Assembly: GCF_001434695.1 (NCBI RefSeq)
Contig: NZ_AZDI01000010.1
Coordinates: forward strand, 1 to 63,265
Reading direction: 5' to 3'
Length of the DNA: 63,265 nucleotides
DNA from: Dellaglioa algida DSM 15638
GTDB lineage: Bacteria > Bacillota > Bacilli > Lactobacillales > Lactobacillaceae
Program-made: the position numbers and the translations under genes
Notes under the pieces: model-generated
The model's database searches: none
Told to the model about the DNA's origin: nothing
The model's input: only the letters and a program-made list of their open reading frames with translations
Shown here: positions 49,452 through 60,143 of the stretch, piece by piece
How positions within the stretch are numbered: the first letter of the stretch is position 1
Layout of the letters: each line of letters begins with the position of its first letter

Positions 49452-50777
49452 TTAGTCTTCGATTGCGTCATTTAAATGACCATAATTGAATAAAACGTTT
49501 AATATAACAGCTGACAAACTACCAACAACAAGTCCGTTGCCAAAAATAGTTTGAATCGTTAAAGGTAAGGCTTGTAACAACGCTGGTTGAACAGTTACGC
49601 CAAGACCTAAGCTGACTGAGATACCAATAATTAATAAATTGCTATTACTACCTTCGACTTCACGCAACATTTTAATTCCTTGCGCACCAACCATTCCGAA
49701 CATTACCAACATGGCACCACCTAGAACGGATGCGGGAATGACAGTTGCCGTTGCACCAATTTTTGGAAGCAAACCCAAGGCAATTAAAAAGAATGCTGAA
49801 AAGTATACCGGTTTTTTTGTTTTAATTCCTGATAATTGAACGATCCCAACATTTTGTGAAAAAGTTGAATAAGGGAATGTATTGAAAATACCACCCAAAA
49901 TAGCTGCAAGTCCCTCAGCACGGTACCCTTTTTTCAAATCATCCTTTTTGATAGGACGACCAACGATATCACCTAACGCAAAGAACACACCAGTCGACTC
50001 AATCATTGTTGTCAAAGCAGCTAGAATCATCGTCACAATTGATGACCATTCAAATTTTGGAGCAGCGAACATGAAGACATGAGGAAGCTGGAACCAACTT
50101 GCCTGACTCACAGGCTCTAATGATACCTCACCCATGAACGAAGCAACCACAACACCTACTAAGATACCAATTAAGATCCCGACTTGTTGGATAAATCCGC
50201 GTCCCCAGATGTTCAACCCTAGGATGACGAGGACTGTTACACCGGCAACAATCAGATTAGGAATACTTCCGAATGATTTAGCCGTAATATCCCCGCCACC
50301 CATGTTAGTAAAGGCGACCGGAATTAATGTTAACCCAATCAATGTAATCAATGAACCCGTTACAACTGGTGGGAAGAACTTTCTAATATTCGCAAAAAAA
50401 CCTGCGATTAAGAAGATAAATATCCCGGCGGCAATAATTGATCCGTACATTGTTCCCAGTCCAAAATGTTTCCCTACGGCTGATAATGGTGCCACATACT
50501 CAATTGCACACCCAAGTACTACTGGTAAACCAATCCCGGTAAAACGTGTGCGTTTTAATTGCAGCAATGTTGCAATCCCACACATAAAAATATCCATCGA
50601 AACTAAATAAGTAATTTGTTTTGTACTAAACCCAAGTGCAGCTCCAACTAACAATGGTACTAAAATATCGCCCGAATACATGGCTAATAAATGCTGCAAC
50701 CCTAATATTGATGCTTTAAAATTTGATAAGTTAGATTCATCCAAACTACTATCTTCTAATTCCGTGCTATCTTTCAT
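49452..50777 (-). CDS. pbuX: Xanthine-type purine permease (NCS2 family)
   Basis: Nucleobase-cation symporter of the NCS2/NAT family, 441 aa, 12-14 membrane segments. The QH motif is LGLQHLLAMYSG and the family signature region is SQNVGIVQLSGIKTKKP. The SALE-free, Gln-Asn form and overall likeness point to xanthine/guanine rather than uracil transport. A guanine-class riboswitch in the leader supports purine transport. GGAGG is 5 bp before the ATG. Confidence 0.88.
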   Translation of the reverse strand: MKDSTELEDSSLDESNLSNFKASILGLQHLLAMYSGDILVPLLVGAALGFSTKQITYLVSMDIFMCGIATLLQLKRTRFTGIGLPVVLGCAIEYVAPLSAVGKHFGLGTMYGSIIAAGIFIFLIAGFFANIRKFFPPVVTGSLITLIGLTLIPVAFTNMGGGDITAKSFGSIPNLIVAGVTVLVILGLNIWGRGFIQQVGILIGILVGVVVASFMGEVSLEPVSQASWFQLPHVFMFAAPKFEWSSIVTMILAALTTMIESTGVFFALGDIVGRPIKKDDLKKGYRAEGLAAILGGIFNTFPYSTFSQNVGIVQLSGIKTKKPVYFSAFFLIALGLLPKIGATATVIPASVLGGAMLVMFGMVGAQGIKMLREVEGSNSNLLIIGISVSLGLGVTVQPALLQALPLTIQTIFGNGLVVGSLSAVILNVLFNYGHLNDAIED

Positions 50778-50855
50778 TCAATCCTCCACGTTATCCTGCA
50801 CACTAATAAGTCAGGTTTTTATGGACTTCGCTCTTAATACGCGCTTAATTTAACT

Positions 50856-50922
50856 CACATATAGTCCGGAATTTACGGCTCCGGGTAGAGACTAGCATCC
50901 ATATCATGACATTATATAGGTG
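50856..50922 (-). promoter_or_regulatory. Purine (guanine-class) riboswitch aptamer before pbuX
   Basis: Minus strand: P1 halves CACCTATAT / ATATGTG, then ATGATATGG (P2/L2), TCTCTACC (J2/3), CCGGAGCCGTAAATTCCGG (P3/L3) and GACTATAT (J3/1). The conserved loop and junction sequences match the xpt-type aptamer. The key J3/1 base is C (GAC-TAT), specifying guanine/hypoxanthine/xanthine, not adenine. The 78 nt between it and the start codon have no T-run. Confidence 0.95.
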
Positions 50923-51030
50923 GTTGGTATTTTTTTATTGTATGACAATATTAACACAGTCCATTTATTCATTCAATGGTTCACGGATGTTTTTTTACTT
51001 GTTACATCTATCGTTCGTTTATAAAGCACA

Positions 51031-51074
51031 AAAAAAAGAACAACTCTTAAATTAATAAGAATTGTTCTTTTTTT
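51031..51074 (-). terminator. Terminator of rpoB-rpoC
   Basis: AAAAAAAGAACAA-ctcttaaattaataagaa-TTGTTCTTTTTTT stem with a further TCTTA/TAAGA pairing inside and T-runs on both strands, just after the rpoC stop. Confidence 0.92.
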
Positions 51075-51083
51075 GCTTTAACG

Positions 51084-54000
51084 TTAGTCGTTCACGCCAG
51101 CTTCTTCTTCTTTCATTCGTTTCTCAATGTCTGAGATTGAATAAACATTAGCCGAAATTGAACCTGTTTCTTTTGGTTTGATTTGACGGTAATCTGGCAT
51201 ACCAGTACCGGCAGGAATAATCTTACCAATAATAACATTTTCTTTAAGACCAATTAATGGATCATTCTTACCGCGAATAGCAGCATCCGTAAGAACACGA
51301 GTTGTTTCTTGGAATGATGCAGCTGATAAGAAACTGTTTGTTTCAAGAGAAGCTTTAGTGATACCAAGCAAGACAGGACGTGAAGTAGCTGGAATGCCAC
51401 CCTTAATCAATGTCTTATAGTTATCTTCTTTAAGATCCATGATATCCATCAAAGTACCTGGCAATACGTCTGTGTCACCGGGATCCATAACGCGAACCTT
51501 ACGTAACATTTGACGAGACATAACCTCCACATGCTTATCAGAGATTTCTACCCCTTGCATACGATATACTTTTTGAACTTCACGAAGAATGTAGTTCTCC
51601 GTTGAAAGAACATCACGAACTTGAATTAATTGTTTAGGATCAATTGAACCAACTGTAAGTGCTTCGCCACGATGAATCTTATCGCCTTCGGCAACTTTAA
51701 GAACAGCAGTATAAGGTAAGCTATATGTTCGTGTATCAGTTTCACCCTTAACTGTTACTTCTTTAGTACGTTCAGCAGGATTTTCTTCAATCGCTTCAAT
51801 CACACCAGTTACTTCTGTAATTTCGGCACGACCTTTAGGATTACGTGCTTCGAAGATTTCTTGAACACGAGGTAAACCTTGTGTAATATCATCTCCGGCA
51901 ACCCCACCAGTATGGAAAGTACGCATTGTTAATTGAGTTCCGGGTTCACCGATTGATTGAGCAGCAACAGTACCAACTGCTTCACCAACTTCAACCTGGT
52001 CGCCAGTAGCCATATTACGGCCATAACAATGTTCACAAACCCCATGCTTCGTGTTACATGTAAATGCTGAGCGGATTGTTACTTGTTCGATTCCAGCAGC
52101 GATAATTGCTTGCGCTTTGCTTTCTTCGATCATTTCATTTGAAGTGACAATAACATCACCAGTTTTAGGATCTTTAACGGTCTTCATTGCGTAACGACCT
52201 AAAATACGGTCATACAATGGTTCGATCATTTCATTTCCTTCTTTGATGGCTGATACATCTAAGCCACGATCAGTGAAACAATCTTTTTCACGAATAATAA
52301 CATCTTGAGCAACATCAACAAGTCGACGAGTCAAGTATCCAGAATCGGCAGTCTTCAAGGCCGTATCAGTCATCCCTTTACGAGCCCCATGAGTTGAGAT
52401 AAACATTTCCAACACAGACAAACCTTCACGGAAGTTAGAAATAATAGGTAATTCCATTGTTTTACCATTAGGAGCTGCCATCAAACCACGCATACCAGCT
52501 AATTGAGTAAAGTTAGAGATATTACCACGGGCGCCAGAATCACTCATCATTTGGATAGGATTCTGTGTGCCCAATGCTTCCATCAGTTTTTGTTGGATGT
52601 CATCTTTTGCTTGTGTCCAGATAGCAATAACGCGTTCATAGCGTTCATCTTCTGTAATCAAACCACGACGGAATTGTTTTGCAACCAAAGCAACTTGTTT
52701 ATGAGCTTCTTCGATAATTGCAGGTTTTTCCTTCAAGTCAGTTACATCAGAAATACCAACTGTGATACCAGCATGTGTTGATTGATCGTAACCCAAGTTT
52801 TTAAGACGATCTAACATCTTAGAAGTTTCAGTTACTTTAAATCGTTTATAAACTTCAGAAATGATATCGCTCAAGAAGCCTTTTTTGAAAGGTAAAATAA
52901 TTTCTTGCGCTTTAATCATATCGCCAATATTATCGCCAGGTTCAACGAAATATTTATCGGCTGTCTGGTTAATTAAGTTATCATTCTTAGGTTCGTTAAT
53001 ATAAGCAAATTCTTTAGGTAAGATTTCATTAAAGATTGCTTTACCAACAGTTGTGATCATAATGCGTTCTTTTTGCCAATCCGTAAATGGTTTACCTTCA
53101 GCAGCAAGTGTTGCTGTTTGTAATCCAATACGAGTATGCAAATGAACGTATCCATTACGGTAAGCCATCACTGCTTCGTTAGCATCTTTAAAGATCATGC
53201 CTTCGCCTTCACGACCAGCTTCTTCCATTGTAAGGTAGTAGTTACCTAAAACCATATCTTGAGAAGGTGTTACAACTGGTTTACCATCTTTAGGTGCCAA
53301 GATATGATGAGCAGCTAACATAAGCAAACGAGCTTCTGCCTGTGCTTCATCAGATAAAGGTACATGGATAGCCATTTGATCTCCATCAAAATCGGCATTG
53401 TAAGCTTCACAAGCCAAAGGATGAAGACGAATTGCTTTACCATCAACTAAAATTGGTTCGAAAGCTTGAATACCAAGACGATGAAGTGTTGGTGCGCGGT
53501 TAAGAAGAACTGGATGTTCAACAATAACTTCTTCTAAAACATCCCAGATGTCTTCATCGCGACGATCAAGCTTACGTTTAGCATTTTTAATATTTGATGC
53601 CATTTCGCGTTTAACAAGTTCTTTCATCATAAATGGTTTGAATAATTCCAAAGCCATTTCACGAGGAATACCACATTGATTCATCTGTAACGTTGGTCCA
53701 ACAGCAATAACTGAACGGCCTGAATAATCAACACGTTTTCCAAGTAAATTTTGACGGAAACGTCCTTGTTTACCTTTCAACATATGTGAAAGAGATTTCA
53801 ATGGTCGGTTACCTGGTCCAGTAACTGGACGGCCACGACGACCATTATCAATCAATGCATCAACAGCTTCTTGTAACATACGTTTTTCATTTTGAACAAT
53901 AATACCAGGAGCATTCAAATCTAATAAACGTTTTAGTCGGTTATTTCGGTTAATAACCCGTCTGTATAAATCATTTAAATCAGAAGTGGCAAAACGGCCA

Positions 54001-54737
54001 CCTTCTAATTGAACCATTGGACGTAAATCAGGCGGAATGATAGGAACAGCGTCCATAACCATCCATGAAGGTTCATTTTGAGAAAGTAAGAATGCTTCTA
54101 AAATATCCAAACGACGAACGGCACGCGTTCTCTTTTGGCCAGTAGCATCTTTCAATTCTTCCTTTAATTCTTCAGATTCACCAGAAAGGTTAACATCGCG
54201 TAATAAATGACGAATAGCATCGGCACCCATTCCAGCTTCGAATTCAGTTCCGTATTCTTCACGTTTTTCACGATATTCACGTTCTGTTAGTAACTGTTTC
54301 TTTTCAAGAGGTGTGTTACCAGGTTCAGTAACAACATAAGAAGCAAAGTAAATAACTTCTTCCAAAGCACGAGGGCTCATGTCTAAGACAAGACCCATAC
54401 GACTTGGAATTCCTTTAAAGTACCAGATATGTGTAACTGGTGCAGCTAATTCGATATGACCCATACGTTCGCGACGTACTTTAGAACGTGTAACTTCAAC
54501 CCCACAACGATCACAGACAATACCTTTATAGCGAATACGTTTGTATTTACCACAGGCACATTCCCAATCTTTTGTTGGTCCGAAAATACGTTCATCGAAT
54601 AATCCATCTTTTTCAGGTTTCAATGTACGATAATTAATTGTTTCAGGCTTTTTAACTTCACCGTATGACCAGCTTCTAATCTTATCAGAAGATGCTAAGC
54701 CAATTTGCATGCTATCAAATTTATTGACATCGATCAA
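51084..54737 (-). CDS. rpoC: RNA polymerase beta' subunit
   Basis: 1217 aa. N-terminal zinc ribbon ([19 protein letters not shown]), the catalytic [15 protein letters not shown] with three Mg-binding aspartates, bridge helix and trigger loop regions follow. Starts with TTG (54735-54737), 8 bp after GGGAGG. Cotranscribed after rpoB. Confidence 0.98.
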   Translation of the reverse strand: MIDVNKFDSMQIGLASSDKIRSWSYGEVKKPETINYRTLKPEKDGLFDERIFGPTKDWECACGKYKRIRYKGIVCDRCGVEVTRSKVRRERMGHIELAAPVTHIWYFKGIPSRMGLVLDMSPRALEEVIYFASYVVTEPGNTPLEKKQLLTEREYREKREEYGTEFEAGMGADAIRHLLRDVNLSGESEELKEELKDATGQKRTRAVRRLDILEAFLLSQNEPSWMVMDAVPIIPPDLRPMVQLEGGRFATSDLNDLYRRVINRNNRLKRLLDLNAPGIIVQNEKRMLQEAVDALIDNGRRGRPVTGPGNRPLKSLSHMLKGKQGRFRQNLLGKRVDYSGRSVIAVGPTLQMNQCGIPREMALELFKPFMMKELVKREMASNIKNAKRKLDRRDEDIWDVLEEVIVEHPVLLNRAPTLHRLGIQAFEPILVDGKAIRLHPLACEAYNADFDGDQMAIHVPLSDEAQAEARLLMLAAHHILAPKDGKPVVTPSQDMVLGNYYLTMEEAGREGEGMIFKDANEAVMAYRNGYVHLHTRIGLQTATLAAEGKPFTDWQKERIMITTVGKAIFNEILPKEFAYINEPKNDNLINQTADKYFVEPGDNIGDMIKAQEIILPFKKGFLSDIISEVYKRFKVTETSKMLDRLKNLGYDQSTHAGITVGISDVTDLKEKPAIIEEAHKQVALVAKQFRRGLITEDERYERVIAIWTQAKDDIQQKLMEALGTQNPIQMMSDSGARGNISNFTQLAGMRGLMAAPNGKTMELPIISNFREGLSVLEMFISTHGARKGMTDTALKTADSGYLTRRLVDVAQDVIIREKDCFTDRGLDVSAIKEGNEMIEPLYDRILGRYAMKTVKDPKTGDVIVTSNEMIEESKAQAIIAAGIEQVTIRSAFTCNTKHGVCEHCYGRNMATGDQVEVGEAVGTVAAQSIGEPGTQLTMRTFHTGGVAGDDITQGLPRVQEIFEARNPKGRAEITEVTGVIEAIEENPAERTKEVTVKGETDTRTYSLPYTAVLKVAEGDKIHRGEALTVGSIDPKQLIQVRDVLSTENYILREVQKVYRMQGVEISDKHVEVMSRQMLRKVRVMDPGDTDVLPGTLMDIMDLKEDNYKTLIKGGIPATSRPVLLGITKASLETNSFLSAASFQETTRVLTDAAIRGKNDPLIGLKENVIIGKIIPAGTGMPDYRQIKPKETGSISANVYSISDIEKRMKEEEAGVND

Positions 54738-54832
54738 AGGACCGACCTCCCTTTAGTTTTATAGTGTATTGAATTTCTTAAACTGAAATTAGCTTCATCA
54801 ACACAAATTCAAGTTCAGTAACTAAGCCAAAA

Positions 54833-57800
54833 TTATTCTTTGTTCATTTCAGCAGCCATTTTTTCGGCTTCTTCTTTAGCTTTTTTCTCTTTTTGTTCGT
54901 TAGCTAACTTGCTTAACGCATCCACATTAACGATATCATCATCGTCATCATCCATGTCACGTAATTCAATTTCAGCTTTCTTAGCATCAAGTACTTTCAT
55001 ATCTAATCCTAATGACTGTAATTCTTTAACAAGAACACGGAATGATTCAGGAACACCTGGTTTAGGAATTGGTTCACCTTTGACAATTGCTTCGTATGTT
55101 TTCACACGACCCACAACATCATCAGATTTGTACGTTAAAATTTCTTGTAACGTATAAGCGGCACCATAAGCTTCAAGTGCCCAAACTTCCATTTCACCAA
55201 AACGTTGTCCACCAAATTGTGCTTTACCACCTAAAGGTTGTTGCGTTACTAATGAGTATGGTCCTATTGAACGAGCATGAATTTTATCATCAACCATGTG
55301 AGCAAGTTTCATGTAGTACATAACCCCTACAGAGACACGGTTATCAAATGCATCACCAGTACGTCCATCATATAAAATTGTCTTACCATCTTCTGAGATT
55401 CCAGCTTCTTTAAAGACATTCCAGATATCTGAATCACGAGCACCATCAAAAACAGGTGTTGCAACGTGGATACCTAATTTACGAGCAGCCATACCTAAAT
55501 GAAGATCTAATACTTGTCCAATATTCATACGAGAAGGAACACCCATGGGATTCAAGAGAATATCAACCGGTGTACCATCTGGCATATAAGGCATATCTTC
55601 AGAAGGCACAACGATTGAAACAACCCCTTTGTTACCATGACGTCCAGCCATCTTATCACCAACACGTAACTTACGTTTTTGTGCGATGTAGATACGAACC
55701 ATCATGTTAACACCAGGACTTAATTCATCCCCTGCTTCACGAGTAAAGATTTTAACATCTTGAACAATACCGCCACCACCATGAGGAACTTTCAATGAAG
55801 TATCGCGTACTTCACGAGCTTTTTCTCCAAAGATAGCATGTAATAAACGTTCTTCAGCAGATAATTCAGTAACCCCTTTAGGCGTTACTTTACCAACTAA
55901 GATATCACCATCATTAACTTCAGCACCAATACGAACGATACCAAATTCATCAAGATCTTTTAATGAATCTTCACCAACATTAGGAATTTCACGAGTAATT
56001 TCTTCAGGTCCTAATTTCGTATCACGTGCTTCTGATTCAAATTCTTCAATATGAATTGACGTGTAAACATCATCACGAACAAGACGTTCATTGATAATAA
56101 CAGCATCTTCAAAGTTATAACCATTCCATGTCATGAAGGCAACTAATGGGTTTTGGCCTAAAGCTAATTCCCCATTTTCCATTGAAGGACCATCAGCTAA
56201 AATTTCATCAGCATCAACATGGTCATTCACACGAACGATTGGACGTTGGTTGTAGTTTTTACCACCATTTGAACGATGGAATTTCATTAATTTGTATTTA
56301 TCTAAAGCACCATCTTCACGACGAACACGAATTTCACGCGCATCAACATATTCAACAGTACCTTCGTTTTTGTTAATTAAAGCCACACCAGAATCATGAG
56401 CTGCCTTATATTCAATACCTGTACCAACAAGTGGTGAATGAGGATTGATTAAAGGAACAGCTTGACGTTGCATGTTGGCACCCATTAAGGCACGGTTAGA
56501 ATCATCATTTTCCAAGAAAGGAATACATGCTGTAGCAACAGCCACAACTTGTTTAGGTGAAACATCCATGTAATCGACTTTATCAATACCAATTTCGATA
56601 TTTTCTGAACGGTTACGAGCCATTACAAGTTCATTCACGAATGAATCATCTTCATTTAATGGTGAGTTAGCCTGTGCAATAACATAGTTATCTTCTTCGT
56701 CAGCAGTCAAGTAATCGATTTTTTCAGTTACTTGATGTGATTCCCAGCTCACACGACGATATGGTGTTTCGATAAAACCATAACGGTTAACACGTGCGTA
56801 GCTTGATAAACTATTAATCAAACCAATATTAGGTCCTTCAGGCGTTTCAATTGGACACATACGACCGTAATGCGTGTAATGAACATCACGAACTTCATAT
56901 CCGGCACGATCACGAGTCAAACCACCAGGTCCTAAGGCAGAAAGACGACGTTTATGCGTCAATTCACCAAGTGGATTAGTTTGATCCATGAATTGTGACA
57001 ATTGAGATGAACCAAAGAATTCTTTAATTGAAGCCACAACAGGACGAATGTTAATCAATTGTTGTGGTGTCACAGTTGTTGTATCTTGAATTGACATACG
57101 TTCACGAACGACACGTTCCATTCGTGATAAACCAATTCTAAATTGATTTTGTAGTAATTCACCAACTGAACGAATCCGACGGTTACCTAAATGATCAATA
57201 TCATCCACGGAACCGATGTTTTCTTTCAAGTTAAAGAAGTAGTTCATTGAAGCAATAATATCAGCAGGTACAATATGTTTATATTGTAAGTCAATATTAC
57301 CGTTACCAATCATTGGCATTTCACGTTCTGGATCTACTTGAGAGTAAACCTTAACGATTTGAAGAACCATTGGTTCAGTAACAACCCCATCTTCTGATGG
57401 ATGGTAAGTCACCGTTTTGAAATCTTGACGATCAAGGTATGGTGCTAAAGTTTCCATAACTTGTTTATCAATTACGGTATCTTTTTGTGCAAGCACTTCA
57501 CCAGTATCTGGATCAGCCAATGTCTCAGCTAATGTTTGATTCAATAAACGTGTTTTCAAGCTTAATTTCTTATTGATTTTGTAACGACCAACTGGAGCTA
57601 AGTCGTAACGTTTTGGATCAAAGAAACGAGCCGTCAATAAACTACGTGAGCTGTCAGCCGTTTTAGGTTCGCCGGGACGTAGTCGTTCATAAACATCTTT
57701 TAAAGATTCTTCAACACGTGAATCATCTGTATTTTTATGAACATCTTTTTCAAGCGTTAGCATTAAGCTATCGTTGTTTCCCAACATTTCAATAATTTCA

Positions 57801-58414
57801 TCATCAGAACCAAATCCTAAAGCGCGGACCAATTCAGTTAACGGAATTTTACGTGTACGATCAATACGTACATATGAAATGTTTTTAGCATCAGATTCAT
57901 ATTCTAACCATGCACCACGGTTAGGAATAACTGTTGTACCGTATGTTTCACGGCCATTTTTATCTAATGAACCATTATAGTAGACACCTGGTGAACGAAC
58001 TAATTGAGAAACGATAACTCGTTCGGCACCATTAATAATAAAGGTTCCTTGTTCAGTCATTAATGGAAAATCACCAAAGAAAACATCTTGTGATTTAATT
58101 TCGCCAGTTTCATGGTTAGTTAAACGTAATGTTACATGTAGTGGAGCAGAATAATTCGCATCATGTGCGCGTGCTTCATCTACAGTATATTTAGGTTCTA
58201 ATAATTGGTAATCAACAAATTCTAATGATAAGTTACCAGCAAAATCGTCAATTGGCATGATATCTTCAAACATTTCACGAAGACCTTCATCCAAGAACCA
58301 TTGGTAAGAATCACTTTGAATTTCGATTAAATTAGGTAAATCTAAAACTTCTTTGATACGTGCGTAACTTCTACGTGTACTGTGTTTACCGTAGTTTACT
58401 AAATGTCCAGCCAA
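54833..58414 (-). CDS. rpoB: RNA polymerase beta subunit
   Basis: 1193 aa from the TTG at 58414: GAGAGGTGA lies 5 bp before it, and [19 protein letters not shown] then aligns with the Bacillus start (xTGQLVQYGRH). A GTG at 58423 is part of the ribosome site. The rifampicin region [31 protein letters not shown] is wild-type. C-terminus ends with an acidic DMDDDDDDI and Lys/Glu-rich tail. Confidence 0.97.
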   Translation of the reverse strand: MAGHLVNYGKHSTRRSYARIKEVLDLPNLIEIQSDSYQWFLDEGLREMFEDIMPIDDFAGNLSLEFVDYQLLEPKYTVDEARAHDANYSAPLHVTLRLTNHETGEIKSQDVFFGDFPLMTEQGTFIINGAERVIVSQLVRSPGVYYNGSLDKNGRETYGTTVIPNRGAWLEYESDAKNISYVRIDRTRKIPLTELVRALGFGSDDEIIEMLGNNDSLMLTLEKDVHKNTDDSRVEESLKDVYERLRPGEPKTADSSRSLLTARFFDPKRYDLAPVGRYKINKKLSLKTRLLNQTLAETLADPDTGEVLAQKDTVIDKQVMETLAPYLDRQDFKTVTYHPSEDGVVTEPMVLQIVKVYSQVDPEREMPMIGNGNIDLQYKHIVPADIIASMNYFFNLKENIGSVDDIDHLGNRRIRSVGELLQNQFRIGLSRMERVVRERMSIQDTTTVTPQQLINIRPVVASIKEFFGSSQLSQFMDQTNPLGELTHKRRLSALGPGGLTRDRAGYEVRDVHYTHYGRMCPIETPEGPNIGLINSLSSYARVNRYGFIETPYRRVSWESHQVTEKIDYLTADEEDNYVIAQANSPLNEDDSFVNELVMARNRSENIEIGIDKVDYMDVSPKQVVAVATACIPFLENDDSNRALMGANMQRQAVPLINPHSPLVGTGIEYKAAHDSGVALINKNEGTVEYVDAREIRVRREDGALDKYKLMKFHRSNGGKNYNQRPIVRVNDHVDADEILADGPSMENGELALGQNPLVAFMTWNGYNFEDAVIINERLVRDDVYTSIHIEEFESEARDTKLGPEEITREIPNVGEDSLKDLDEFGIVRIGAEVNDGDILVGKVTPKGVTELSAEERLLHAIFGEKAREVRDTSLKVPHGGGGIVQDVKIFTREAGDELSPGVNMMVRIYIAQKRKLRVGDKMAGRHGNKGVVSIVVPSEDMPYMPDGTPVDILLNPMGVPSRMNIGQVLDLHLGMAARKLGIHVATPVFDGARDSDIWNVFKEAGISEDGKTILYDGRTGDAFDNRVSVGVMYYMKLAHMVDDKIHARSIGPYSLVTQQPLGGKAQFGGQRFGEMEVWALEAYGAAYTLQEILTYKSDDVVGRVKTYEAIVKGEPIPKPGVPESFRVLVKELQSLGLDMKVLDAKKAEIELRDMDDDDDDIVNVDALSKLANEQKEKKAKEEAEKMAAEMNKE

Positions 58415-58423
58415 ATTAGTCAC

Positions 58424-58646
58424 CTCTCAAATTTATTCTGTAAACCTGCCAAAAGCCGATGATTTTATATTACAATTTGGTTACAAATTGCATACTAGAC
58501 GAAAAAATCGGTTTTTTTGACAAAAGAAAAAACAAAAATAGTTTATTTATTTTTTAAACAATAACCATTTTTGTTTCTCTATAAGGCTTCTTACGGACAA
58601 TAGATCGTAATCAGCTATAAAAATTCACAGTATTATACATTTAATT
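58424..58646 (-). promoter_or_regulatory. rpoB leader with a structured RNA, probably Lacto-rpoB
   Basis: A 220-nt leader. At 58451-58516 a long-range stem AAAACCGAT / ATCGGCTTTT encloses a perfect CAATTTG-taac-CAAATTG hairpin (58473-58490). Upstream, CAAAAATGGTT and AACTATTTTTG pair around an AT-rich loop and run into TTTTTTC, resembling a weak terminator. A motif called Lacto-rpoB is known in rpoB leaders of Lactobacillales; this is a good candidate by position and fold. Confidence 0.6.
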
Positions 58647-58675
58647 ATCATATACGTTCTTGAATCAGATGTCAA
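58647..58675 (-). promoter_or_regulatory. Promoter of rpoB-rpoC
   Basis: Minus strand TTGACA (58670-58675), 17-bp spacer, TATGAT (58647-58652), 230 bp before the start codon. Confidence 0.75.
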
Positions 58676-58688
58676 CAGTTCCTGTTCG

Positions 58689-60035
58689 CTATGTCATTGT
58701 CACAAATTCTTCGGCACTTGTTGGATGTATAGCAACTGTATCGTCGAAATCTTTTTTAGTTGCACCCATCTTAATAGCAACTGCAAAACCTTGTAACATC
58801 TCGTCCATACCTTCGCCAACACCATGCAAGCCAATAATACGTTCGTTCTCACCGAATGTAATTAATTTCAAATTCTCGGTCTCTTTAACATCACCCAAAC
58901 TATAACGCATCGGTGTAAATGTTGATCGATATATTTTAAGATTATCTTCACCATATTCCAGTATCGCTTCCGTCTCAGTTAGACCAATGGTTCCGGCAAC
59001 TGGGTGAGAGAAAACGACTGACGGCACAAGTTGGTAATCCAAATGTTCAGTTGGCTTGTTGTTAAAGACGCGTTCCATCAATCGGCGACTGGCAGCAATC
59101 GCAACGGGTGTTAGATCCATTTTACCAATCACATCACCGGTTGCGTAAACGCCAGCAACAGACGTGTTTTGATAGTCATCGACCATAATAGTACCATCAT
59201 CATTTAACACAACGTCCGTCGCCGAAATATTAATTTTATCAGTCACCGGGTGACGCCCAACAGCCCAGATAACGCGGTCTACAATGATCGTGCCATCATT
59301 AGCAACCACTTCAAGTTTACCGTCACTAGTCTTCTTTATCTCAGCTATCTCTGATTTAAAACTAATATCAATTCCTTTTTTTACATACGATTCCGTCACA
59401 TTCGTTGAAATTAATTCATCAAATTTAGGTAAAAGTGCATCATATTTCGCATACATATGCACTTTTGACCCTAACGCATTTAAAGTACCCGCAAGCTCAG
59501 TACCAACATAACCGTTTCCGATAATTGCAACACTGGTAGGTAGCTCGTTTAACTCATTAAAAAACTGATTTGATTCGATACCATATTCCGCGCCAGAAAT
59601 ATCAGGAATATCTGGTGTACCCCCAACCGCGATTAAAATATGATCTGATTCGTACTGCGAGCCATTAACCTCAACCGTACGATTATCAACAAACTTTGCA
59701 TAACCCTTAATAACTTGAACATGATTCTTATCAAGATTTCTAAAATAAGAACCGTGCAACCGATCAATATATGCGGAACGATTAGCAACTAATTTTGCAA
59801 ATTTCAGCTGAGGTTTCTGGACATCGAATCCATAATCAGCAGCTAAATTAAAGTCTTGAGCCATTGATGCCGCTGACCACATAATTTTTTTTGGTACACA
59901 TCCCACGTTGACACAGGTCCCACCAATTTCATTTCCTTCAATTAATAATACTTTTTTGCCAAAAGATCCGGCACGGTTTGCTGCGGCAATACCGGCAGAT
60001 CCACCACCGATTGCAATAAAATCAAATTTTTCCAT
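58689..60035 (-). CDS. gor: Glutathione-disulfide reductase
   Basis: FAD- and NADPH-dependent reductase of the pyridine nucleotide disulphide family, 448 aa. FAD motif AIGGGSAGIAAANRAGSFG, redox pair in GGTCVNVGCVPKK (C-x4-C), NAD(P)-binding GNGYVGTELAGTLNALGSKV, FAD motif ATGDVIGKMDLTPVA, and the C-terminal base HPTSAEE. The proton-relay histidine is present, so a thiol-disulphide reductase is secure; glutathione as substrate is inferred. Confidence 0.93.
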   Translation of the reverse strand: MEKFDFIAIGGGSAGIAAANRAGSFGKKVLLIEGNEIGGTCVNVGCVPKKIMWSAASMAQDFNLAADYGFDVQKPQLKFAKLVANRSAYIDRLHGSYFRNLDKNHVQVIKGYAKFVDNRTVEVNGSQYESDHILIAVGGTPDIPDISGAEYGIESNQFFNELNELPTSVAIIGNGYVGTELAGTLNALGSKVHMYAKYDALLPKFDELISTNVTESYVKKGIDISFKSEIAEIKKTSDGKLEVVANDGTIIVDRVIWAVGRHPVTDKINISATDVVLNDDGTIMVDDYQNTSVAGVYATGDVIGKMDLTPVAIAASRRLMERVFNNKPTEHLDYQLVPSVVFSHPVAGTIGLTETEAILEYGEDNLKIYRSTFTPMRYSLGDVKETENLKLITFGENERIIGLHGVGEGMDEMLQGFAVAIKMGATKKDFDDTVAIHPTSAEEFVTMT

Positions 60036-60104
60036 GTGTGACCCTCCTTTTCTACTAGCTTGATTATAGATTGAATTACTAAATTCTCATATTTTAATGC
60101 CTAA

Positions 60105-60138
60105 AAAGGGCGCAACCACATAAATAGTTACACCCTTT
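60105..60138 (-). terminator. Terminator of ctsR-clpC
   Basis: Minus strand AAAGGGTGTAAC-tatttatgtg-GTTGCGCCCTTTTT with mispairs inside; just after the clpC stop. Confidence 0.8.
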
Positions 60139-60143
60139 AAAAT

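Noticed and set aside
58415-58423. GTG start of rpoB
   Set aside because: The GTG is part of the ribosome site; the TTG at 58414 aligns with the Bacillus RpoB N-terminus.
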